This document shows positions 5,897 to 11,830 of a stretch of DNA of 11,830 nt, piece after piece. The first letter of the stretch is position 1. Every line of letters starts with the position of its first letter. This stretch comes from Chloroflexota bacterium (GTDB taxonomy: Bacteria; Chloroflexota; Limnocylindria; P2-11E): contig VBGU01000081.1 of the NCBI GenBank assembly GCA_005881085.1, positions 1-11,830 of the forward strand, read 5' to 3'. The position numbers and the translations under genes are program-made. A model generated the notes under the pieces. It did not search any database and was not told the origin of the DNA. It was given only the letters and a program-made list of their open reading frames with translations.

Positions 5897-5904
5897 CGCA
5901 GCCG

Positions 5905-6912
5905 GTGGCGGCCGAGGTCATCCCCGCGAAGATCCGAGTCGCCTCCCGACGGCGCCGGATCTTTCTCGAGAATTTCGAGGCCTACCTGTTCCTAGCGCCG
6001 GCGTTAATCCTGATCGGTCTATTCCAGGTGGTACCGGGCATCGCCGCGTTCGTGATGAGCCTGACGAGGTGGGGAGTCATCTACGAGCGCTGGGCGTGGT
6101 TCGAGAATTACGCTGCGATCCTCGACCCGTCGGGCGCTCGCTTCGGCGAGTTCGTTAACGCCCTGGGGGTCACGGTCTGGTACGTCCTCCTGACGGTACC
6201 GATCGAGATGGCGATTGCGCTCATCGTCGCGTTCGTCCTCTATCAGGGAACCCGCGGGCGCGGCGCCTATCGGGTCGTGTACTTCATGCCGTATATCACG
6301 TCAGTGGTGGCGGCTGCCACGATCTTCGAGTGGATGTTCGACGCGAATTTCGGCTTTCTGAATTACGTCATCGGCCTTGTGGGCGTCGGCTCCCAGGCGT
6401 GGCTTCGCGAGCCTCGTGGCATCTTTCAGATGATCGGCTCCGCGTTCGGCGCGGGACTTCCCGACTCGTTCGCTGGTCCGAGCCTCTCGCTTGTGGCCGT
6501 CTCCATCTTCACCATCTGGCACTTCATCGGCTTTCAGACGGTGATCTTCCTCGCCGGCCTCACGAACATTTCGCGCGAGCTCTACGAGGCCGCACGCATC
6601 GACGGGGCCAGAGAGCGACAGATTCTCCGACGGATCACACTCCCGCTGCTCTCACCCACCCTCTTTTTCGTCGGAATCATCGCGACGGTCGGCGCGATGC
6701 GCTCCTTCTCCCAGATCTACGTGCTTACGAACGGCGGACCGCTGGATACCACGCGAACAGTCCCGCTCCTCATCTTCCACACGTTCTTCGAGCGCACCGC
6801 CGTGAACGGGATCGGGTTGGGTGCGGCGATGTCCTTCATCTTCGTCCTCATCATCATCGCGATCACGCTGTTCCAATTCCGCGTGCTCGGCCGGCGGGTG
6901 TTCTATGACTAG
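5905..6912 (+). CDS. Sugar-type ABC transporter permease, MalF/UgpA family
   Basis: This 335-residue inner-membrane permease is one half of an import channel. After a basic N-terminus (residues 9-18 hold six Arg/Lys) come about six membrane helices (starting near 27-50, 86-113, 124-143, 194-217, 252-270 and 305-325). The cytoplasmic EAA loop, which docks the ATPase, is YEAARIDGARERQILRRITL (227-246) followed by PLLSP. This is the binding-protein-dependent transport (MetI-like) fold of the carbohydrate CUT1 group. NGGPLDTTRT (276-285) is characteristic of MalF/UgpA members. The only in-frame start before the first helix is GTG 5905, without a Shine-Dalgarno sequence. The last codons overlap the next permease by 8 bp, so the two are co-translated. 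Substrate is not readable from sequence; the binding proteins suggest sugar, oligosaccharide or glycerol-3-phosphate. Confidence 0.93.
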   Translation: MAAEVIPAKIRVASRRRRIFLENFEAYLFLAPALILIGLFQVVPGIAAFVMSLTRWGVIYERWAWFENYAAILDPSGARFGEFVNALGVTVWYVLLTVPIEMAIALIVAFVLYQGTRGRGAYRVVYFMPYITSVVAAATIFEWMFDANFGFLNYVIGLVGVGSQAWLREPRGIFQMIGSAFGAGLPDSFAGPSLSLVAVSIFTIWHFIGFQTVIFLAGLTNISRELYEAARIDGARERQILRRITLPLLSPTLFFVGIIATVGAMRSFSQIYVLTNGGPLDTTRTVPLLIFHTFFERTAVNGIGLGAAMSFIFVLIIIAITLFQFRVLGRRVFYD

Positions 6913-7786
6913 GACCTCGGCAGTTCCGACATCACGATCCCGGCCGCTCAACCTCGGCAAGATCGGCCCGAGCCTCGCGAAGCACGCGCTGTTGATCCTC
7001 GGTGCAGCGGTGGCGGCGTTCCCCTTCTACTGGATGATCACGACGTCGTTCAAAGAGTTCGGCGAGGCGGCGAAGAGTCCGCCGGTGCTATGGCCCACCT
7101 CGTGGCATCTCGAGAACTGGGTCGAGGCCTGGCAATACCCGCACACGCTCTGGGCGAACGCATTCGCGAACACGATCTTCATCGCTACCATGACGACGCT
7201 GGGCGAGCTCACGACCTCGGTTCTCGCCGGCTACGCGTTCGCGCGCATGCGCTTCCGTGGGAGAGGCGTCCTCTTCGCGCTGCTACTTGCGACGCTCTTC
7301 ATCCCGACGGAGGCGACAATCATTCCGAACTTCGTGCTCATGAGCCGCCGGTACCTAGGGTGGTACGACACGTACACGGCGCAGATCGTCCCGTTCCTCG
7401 TGAGCATCTTTTCGATCTTTCTGCTGCGTCAGTTCTTTCTAGGCCTGCCCCAAGAGCTCCACGACGCAGCGCGGATCGACGGCGCGGGCCACCTCCGTTT
7501 TCTCTGGTCCATCGGCCTGCCGCTGGTGCGACCCGCACTCGTCACTGTTTCACTGCTCACATTCCTCAACGCGTGGAACGCGTTCCTCTGGCCGCTGATC
7601 ATCACGTCGCGGCCCGAGATTCGGCCCATCCAGGTCATGCTGGTCCAGTTCACGACCGAGGGAGGCTCGCGATACCATCTGCTCATGGCGGGCGCGGCGT
7701 TCGTGATCCTGCCGACGCTCGTCGTTTACCTCATCGCGCAGCGCTATTTCATCGAAGGTATCGCGCGAACCGGGATCCGCGGCTAG
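6905..7786 (+). CDS. Sugar-type ABC transporter permease, MalG/UgpE family
   Basis: The second channel subunit, 293 residues. MalG-type features are FPFYWMITTSFK (39-50) after the first helix, then NTIFIATMTTLGELTTSVLA (89-108) leading into GYAFARMRFRG (109-119), the EAA loop LHDAARIDGAGHLRFLWSIG (185-204) followed by LPLVRP, and LNAWNAFLWPLI (221-232). It pairs with the permease upstream. The ATG at 6905 overlaps that gene's stop by 8 bp; the open frame reaches further upstream but only as a low-complexity shadow of the upstream permease. The gene is followed after 31 bp by the first binding-protein gene. No ATP-binding subunit is encoded in the window; CUT1 importers often share one multi-purpose ATPase (MsmK/MalK/UgpC type) from elsewhere. 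Confidence 0.93.
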   Translation: MTRTSAVPTSRSRPLNLGKIGPSLAKHALLILGAAVAAFPFYWMITTSFKEFGEAAKSPPVLWPTSWHLENWVEAWQYPHTLWANAFANTIFIATMTTLGELTTSVLAGYAFARMRFRGRGVLFALLLATLFIPTEATIIPNFVLMSRRYLGWYDTYTAQIVPFLVSIFSIFLLRQFFLGLPQELHDAARIDGAGHLRFLWSIGLPLVRPALVTVSLLTFLNAWNAFLWPLIITSRPEIRPIQVMLVQFTTEGGSRYHLLMAGAAFVILPTLVVYLIAQRYFIEGIARTGIRG

Positions 7787-7817
7787 ACCGCGAAGGAGAA
7801 CAGGGAGGATGGGGACC

Positions 7818-9149
7818 ATGCGCAGGGTTCTGCTCGTCACCGCGATCGCCGCGATCCTCGTGGGCGCATGCGGGCCCGGACCGCAGACCGCCCCGGCCGC
7901 CAGTACAGACGCGGATATCTCGCTCACCGCTCCGGTCGAGATCACGCTCTGGCACAACCAGACGGGCGTCCTCGCGAAAGCCTTCAACGACTTGGTCGTC
8001 GAGTTCAACGCCACGAACGGAAAGGGCATCACGGTGAAGGCGGAGGACCAGTCGAGCGGGAACTCGTACACCGGCATCTATCAGAAGATGCTCGGTGCGA
8101 TTCAAGCTGGAGCGACGCCGGAGATGGTGGTCGCCGTCGAGAACCAGGTCGCCGACTATGCGAAGGCTGGCGTAATCGTCGAGCTCGATCCATACATCAA
8201 CTCCCCGAAGAACGGCCTGAGCAAGGAAAGCCTCGCCGATATTTACAAGCCGTATCTCGAGTCGGGCAAATATCCGCAGTACGGCAACAAGAGTCTCTCG
8301 TTCCCGTTCGTCAAGAGCCTCGAGGTGCTCTACCGCAACGACGACCTCGCGAAGGAGCTCGGGTTCACTGCGCCGCCGAAGACCTGGGATGAGTTCGAGA
8401 AGCAGGCGAAGGCCGCACTCAAGACCGACGCGACCGGCAAGGCCACGCGCTGGGGGGTGTCCATTTTCAGTATCGACACCTGGCTGGGGCAGGTAATGAA
8501 TCGGGGCGGCAGCATCGTCAAGGCCGACTTGAGCTCGGTCGGATTCGACGGCAAAGAGGGGCTCGCCAGCCTTCAGCTGCTGGAGCGATGCGTGAATGAG
8601 GGGTGGTGCTACATACCGAAAGGGTTCGATTGGCAGGACCGCTTCGCGGAAGGAAACCTCCTGTATGTCGGAGCCACGAGCACGTCCATCGGCTTCATCA
8701 TCGACACGCTGAAGGGCAAGCCCCTCAACTGGAGTGTCGTGCCGTGGCCCGACGCGGGCGCTGCGGCGAAACAGATCCAGTTTGGCGGCGTGGTCGCGAT
8801 CACGAAGACGACTCCTGAGAAACAGCTCGCATCCTGGGAATTTCTGAAGTGGTTTAGCGACAGCAAGCAGACAGCTCGATGGGCGGCGGCGTCCGGTTAC
8901 ATGCCGCTCCGCGCTTCGGCTGCCAACGACCAGGCGCTGAAGGACTATTGGGCTAAGCGGCCCCAGAGCAAACAGGCCTTCGACCTCATCCCGGGGAGCG
9001 TCGCCGGTCCGAGCATCCGTGGATATCAAGAGATCCGCGACTCGATCTCCGAGATGGAGACGAAGATCACAACCAAGAAGGCGAAAGCCGAAGAAGCTCT
9101 GGCGGCGGCGGCGACCAGGGCGAACACAGCACTCAAGGACAATAAGTAG
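7818..9149 (+). CDS. Extracellular solute-binding lipoprotein, UgpB/MalE family (copy 1)
   Basis: A substrate-binding lipoprotein of 443 residues delivering solute to the permease pair upstream. A short signal peptide ends in the lipobox LVGAC, with Cys18 as the lipidated residue. The mature protein has cluster-B (type 1) features: EITLWHNQTG (41-50), GAIQAGATPEMV (93-104), FPFVKSLEVLYRND (162-175), PPKTWDEF (186-193), LASWEFLKWFSD and GYMP near the C-terminus, and an Ala-rich C-terminal helix. UgpB resemblance suggests glycerol-3-phosphate or a sugar, but ligand cannot be assigned. I chose ATG 7818 because GGGAGG (7803-7808) lies 9 nt upstream; ATG 7809 would sit directly on that motif, though AAGGAG (7793-7798) could serve it. 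It is clearly paralogous to the next gene, from which an intrinsic terminator separates it. Confidence 0.93.
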   Translation: MRRVLLVTAIAAILVGACGPGPQTAPAASTDADISLTAPVEITLWHNQTGVLAKAFNDLVVEFNATNGKGITVKAEDQSSGNSYTGIYQKMLGAIQAGATPEMVVAVENQVADYAKAGVIVELDPYINSPKNGLSKESLADIYKPYLESGKYPQYGNKSLSFPFVKSLEVLYRNDDLAKELGFTAPPKTWDEFEKQAKAALKTDATGKATRWGVSIFSIDTWLGQVMNRGGSIVKADLSSVGFDGKEGLASLQLLERCVNEGWCYIPKGFDWQDRFAEGNLLYVGATSTSIGFIIDTLKGKPLNWSVVPWPDAGAAAKQIQFGGVVAITKTTPEKQLASWEFLKWFSDSKQTARWAAASGYMPLRASAANDQALKDYWAKRPQSKQAFDLIPGSVAGPSIRGYQEIRDSISEMETKITTKKAKAEEALAAAATRANTALKDNK

Positions 9150-9178
9150 CACTCGATCGAGCTGACTGACTTTCCACG

Positions 9179-9206
9179 GAGCGGCGGGGAAACCCGCCGC
9201 TCTTTT
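9179..9206 (+). terminator. Intrinsic terminator between the two binding-protein genes
   Basis: The stem GAGCGGCGGG/CCCGCCGCTC is a perfect 10-bp pair closed by a GAAA (GNRA) tetraloop and followed by TTTT (9203-9206). It starts 30 nt after the copy 1 stop and ends 86 nt before the copy 2 start. It should stop, or strongly reduce, transcription passing from the permease/binding-protein genes into the second binding-protein gene. Confidence 0.8.
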
Positions 9207-9234
9207 GGAACGAGGTCGAGCCTTCTCGTCAGGT

Positions 9235-9240
9235 TACGAT
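9235..9240 (+). promoter_or_regulatory. Weak candidate -10 for second binding-protein gene
   Basis: TACGAT lies between the terminator and the ATG at 9293 and fits TAnnnT. No convincing -35 is seen at the usual spacing (TTGGAA at 9205-9210 is 24 bp upstream). It is listed because the terminator suggests that a separate promoter is needed here; the sequence support is poor. Confidence 0.2.
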
Positions 9241-9292
9241 CTGCTGCTTCGTCATGTACATCCAAAAGACCTCATCGAGGGACGGCCATTTG

Positions 9293-10615
9293 ATGAGGGC
9301 AGCGATTCTTGCGACTCTTGTGCTCCTCACCGCCGCATGTACGGAAGCAGCTCCCGGGCCGCCACGTCAGTCCACGGAGGCGGACATAACACTCTCCGGC
9401 CCGGTGAGCATCACCTTGTGGCACGCGCTTAGCGGGCCTCAGCAGGCCGTCCTCGATGCCATGGTCGGGACGTTCAACGAGACGAACGGGAAGGGCATCA
9501 CCGTGACGGCGCAATACCAGGGCAACTACACACAGCTGTACGGGAGGACTCTCGCCGCGATCCAGGCGGGCACCCTCCCCGACCTGGGACACGCCTACGA
9601 CAGCCACGTCGCTGATTTCGCGAAAACCGGCGTCGTCGTCGACCTCGGTCCGTACAAGGACAGCCCAAAGAACGGCCTAACCAGGCAAAGCCAGGACGAC
9701 ATCTACAGGAGCTACTACGAGGCGAACACCTTTCCGCAATTCGGCAACAAGCTGCTCTCCTGGCCGTTCACGAAGTCCGTCGCGGTCATGTATGTAAACG
9801 AGGACGTGCTCAATGAGATCGGGAGGCCGGTCCCGAGGACGTGGGTCGAGTTCGAAGCGACGGCGAAGGCGGCGACGAAGAAGGATTCGTCGGGTAAGAC
9901 AACCCGCTACGGTTTCGGCTTCAACTCTGACGCCGCCTATTTCGACGCGCAGATTGTGGCGCGCGGCGGCAAGCTGATGGCGGCCGACAACAAGACGGTC
10001 GCCTGGGACGGGCCGGAGGGCCTCGGAGTCCTCCAGATGTACGACCGGATGAGCAAAGACGGCACCGCATACAGCCCGAAGGGAAACGACTGGGAGACGG
10101 ACCTTGCGTCGGGCAAGCTGGCCTTCTACTTCTCCTCGACTTCCTTGCTGCCGTTCGCCAAGGACCTCGCGGACAGGACCGGTGCCAAATGGAGCATCGC
10201 GAACCTACCGCAGGCTGACCCAGCGAGCGCGAAGACTGTGCAGTTCGGCGCGAACGTCGCGATCTTCAAGAGCACGACGGAGCGGCAGCTTGCGTCGTGG
10301 CTTTTCATCAAGTGGCTGAGCGACACCGATCAGACCGCGCGACTCGCGGCAACCTCCTACTTCATGCCGGTGCGCGCGAGCGCCGCGGACTCGCAAGTCC
10401 TGAAGGATTACTGGGCCAAGGTCCCGCAGGGAAAACAGAGCTTCGACCTCATCAAGCTCAGCTCTCCCGAGTCGAACGTCCGCGGGCAGCAGGAGGTCCG
10501 CGACGTGGTCATCTTCAACATGGTGGGCGACGTCATCGTCGGTCGGTCCGCGCCCGAGGCCGCGATCGCTGCGGCGGCGACCAAGGCCAATCAAATCCTC
10601 AAGGACGCCCAGTAG
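9293..10615 (+). CDS. Extracellular solute-binding lipoprotein, UgpB/MalE family (copy 2)
   Basis: The second binding lipoprotein has 440 residues. The signal peptide MRAAILATLVLLTAAC ends in a lipobox with Cys16. Family features are SITLWHALSG (39-48), YQGNYTQLYGRTLAAIQAGT (75-94, very like the YKGNYEQ segment of UgpB), WPFTKSVAVMYVNED (157-171), PRTWVEFE (181-188), LASWLFIKWLSD and an Ala-rich C-terminal helix. By hand count it matches copy 1 at 26 of 49 positions in the N-terminal block and 41 of 59 in a C-terminal block, so it arose by duplication and has diverged clearly. ATG 9293 begins a normal signal peptide; a longer frame from 9254 would put 13 extra residues in front. A GAGGG motif (9277-9281) is 11 nt upstream. 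It may give the same permeases a second ligand range. It ends 36 bp from the convergent valS stop. Confidence 0.92.
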   Translation: MRAAILATLVLLTAACTEAAPGPPRQSTEADITLSGPVSITLWHALSGPQQAVLDAMVGTFNETNGKGITVTAQYQGNYTQLYGRTLAAIQAGTLPDLGHAYDSHVADFAKTGVVVDLGPYKDSPKNGLTRQSQDDIYRSYYEANTFPQFGNKLLSWPFTKSVAVMYVNEDVLNEIGRPVPRTWVEFEATAKAATKKDSSGKTTRYGFGFNSDAAYFDAQIVARGGKLMAADNKTVAWDGPEGLGVLQMYDRMSKDGTAYSPKGNDWETDLASGKLAFYFSSTSLLPFAKDLADRTGAKWSIANLPQADPASAKTVQFGANVAIFKSTTERQLASWLFIKWLSDTDQTARLAATSYFMPVRASAADSQVLKDYWAKVPQGKQSFDLIKLSSPESNVRGQQEVRDVVIFNMVGDVIVGRSAPEAAIAAAATKANQILKDAQ

Positions 10616-10651
10616 CCGCTCGAATGAATAGCTCAAAGGCGCCGGGGCCTG

Positions 10652-11830
10652 TCACGCTCGGGGCTTTTTCAGTTCCGCTTCCAGCAGGCGAACCCGTCCC
10701 TCACGCTCTTGAAGCTTCGCCTTCTCTTTGGCTACGACGTCCGTCGGCGCTTTGTCGGCGAAGCCCGGTTTTGCAAGAAGATCGCGCGAGCGCTGAAGCA
10801 TTTGCCGCGCTTCATCGAGGTCGCGTTCTAATCTCGCCCGTTCTTCCGCCTCGTCCCGCTCGGCGACGAGGCGGATCTCGATCGCGCGCACCACGGTCGC
10901 GGTGCCTTCGCCTTTCCCGAGCGTCACCTCGCTATGCGTGAGCTCGGCGATCTGCGCTAGTAGATCGCGCACCGCCGCGGTCTCGCCCGCGAGCGACACC
11001 TTCACGCGCCCGGACGGATCGACCCCGCCCTCCTGGCGCACGTTACGAATCGCGCGCACCACGTCGATGAATGCCCCGAAGCGCTCCTCGAGGGCGAGGT
11101 CGCGTTCCCCCGCTTTCGGCCACGGCGACACGACGAGCGAACGCGCGTCATCGGACTTGCCGGCGCGCTTCCAGAGCTGCACGGCGATCGTCTCGGTGAT
11201 GAAGGGCATCGATGGATGCAGAAGCCGAAGCACACGGTCGAGCACGTACACGAGCGTGCGCACCGCCTCCACGGCGTCCGCGCCGCGCAGCGACGGTTTG
11301 GCGAGCTCCACGTAGATATCGGCGAGCTCGCCCCAGATGAAGGCCTCGAGCGCGACGAGGTACTCGCCGAAGAGATAGCCGTCGATGAGGCGCGTGGCCT
11401 CGGCCACAGCCGCGTCGGTTCGCGAGAGGATCCAGCGCGCCGATTCGCTCTTCGGCTGCGGTCGTTCATCCGCGGCGTGCCCTTTGAACGCCTCCGGGTG
11501 CTCGTCCACCTGCTTCAGGACGAACCGGCTGATGTTCCAGAGCTTGTTCGCGAAGTTCCGCGCGTGGTCGAGCTTGTTCTGGGACAGCTGCGAGTCGGCG
11601 CCCATCGCGATGCCGTGCACCAGCGCATAGCGGAGGGCATCAGCTCCGTAGTCCTCAATGAACTCGACGGGGCTGACGACGTTGCCTAGCGACTTGCTCA
11701 TCTTCACCGTGCCGGCCTTCACGAGACCATGGAGGTACACCGTGCCGAACGGGATCTCTCCCATGTGCTCGAGGCCGAGCATGATCATTCGCGCGACCCA
11801 GAAGAACAGGATGTCGTAGCCCGTCTCGAG
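10652..11830 (-). CDS. valS: Valyl-tRNA synthetase (C-terminal part, cut by window edge)
   Basis: The minus-strand frame enters the window open and gives 392 C-terminal residues. It begins with the class I catalytic-core motif ETGYDILFFWVARMI (2-16), followed by VKMSKSLGN (42-50) with the KMSKS loop that positions ATP. The anticodon-binding domain follows (typical YGADALRYAL and NKLWNISRFVL), then the C-terminal tRNA-binding coiled coil (about the last 65 residues), which includes KPGFADKAP and VVAKEKAKLQ as usual in ValRS. The enzyme charges tRNA-Val in the cytoplasm. Full-length ValRS has about 850-950 residues, so roughly the first half, with HIGH and the editing domain, is missing to the right. 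It is convergent with the transporter genes and probably unrelated to them. Confidence 0.96.
   Translation of the reverse strand, partial: LETGYDILFFWVARMIMLGLEHMGEIPFGTVYLHGLVKAGTVKMSKSLGNVVSPVEFIEDYGADALRYALVHGIAMGADSQLSQNKLDHARNFANKLWNISRFVLKQVDEHPEAFKGHAADERPQPKSESARWILSRTDAAVAEATRLIDGYLFGEYLVALEAFIWGELADIYVELAKPSLRGADAVEAVRTLVYVLDRVLRLLHPSMPFITETIAVQLWKRAGKSDDARSLVVSPWPKAGERDLALEERFGAFIDVVRAIRNVRQEGGVDPSGRVKVSLAGETAAVRDLLAQIAELTHSEVTLGKGEGTATVVRAIEIRLVAERDEAEERARLERDLDEARQMLQRSRDLLAKPGFADKAPTDVVAKEKAKLQEREGRVRLLEAELKKPRA

Noticed and set aside
7749..9152. 467-residue minus-strand open frame opposite the first binding-protein gene
   Set aside because: The opposite strand encodes a complete lipoprotein with lipobox and family motifs; this frame has only biased composition.
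9152..9161. CTCGATCGAG palindrome after the first binding-protein gene
   Set aside because: A single 10-bp palindrome of common GATC-type sequence is expected by chance and has no clear partner or position logic.
10641..10668. GGGGCCTGTCACGCTCGGGGC followed by T5, as a terminator after the second binding-protein gene
   Set aside because: The two GGGGC blocks are direct, not inverted, repeats, so no stem forms before the T-run; the T-run is also the valS coding sequence for lysines.

Overview
The window is GC-rich bacterial chromosome with tightly packed genes, several GTG starts and overlapping stop/start codons. No host is named. The DUF3662-type FhaA + FhaB + SEDS + class B PBP arrangement is known from Actinobacteria and parts of Chloroflexota. 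With MoxR beside it and no PstP or PknB, I lean to Chloroflexota (a Limnocylindria-like lineage), but this is inference.

Left half, all on the minus strand and read right to left (5882 to 1): a FmdB-type zinc-ribbon protein, a YihY/BrkB-type membrane protein, FhaA, FhaB, a RodA/FtsW (SEDS) glycosyltransferase, a PbpA-like transpeptidase, a gap of about 310 bp with hairpins, then the 5' part of a moxR-type AAA+ ATPase cut by the window edge. From yihY to pbpA the genes overlap or abut (14-bp overlap, zero gap, ATGA, GTGA), so they are probably one co-translated cell-envelope operon. The SEDS protein and PBP would polymerise and cross-link peptidoglycan, and the two FHA proteins would read phospho-threonine signals.

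Right half, plus strand (5905 to 10615): two MalF/MalG (UgpA/UgpE)-type permeases followed by two paralogous UgpB/MalE-type solute-binding lipoproteins. A strong intrinsic terminator separates the two binding-protein genes. No ATPase, regulator or catabolic gene is present, so the importer must use an ATPase encoded elsewhere. The last gene, convergent on the minus strand, is the 3' part of valS.

Most notable beyond the gene list: (1) a family of GC-only hairpin repeats, three copies of one 26-27 nt unit, two forming an inverted pair inside the 5' end of the SEDS gene and one inside the 3' end of the fmdB-like gene; (2) an FHA/SEDS/PBP operon without the phosphatase and kinase genes usually linked to it; (3) a YihY frame whose conserved N-terminus has no ATG/GTG/TTG start; (4) duplicated binding proteins with a terminator between them; (5) divergent start codons only 22 bp apart with a possible leaderless promoter. 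I saw no CRISPR array, transposase, tRNA or rRNA. No clearly new multi-gene system is demonstrated.
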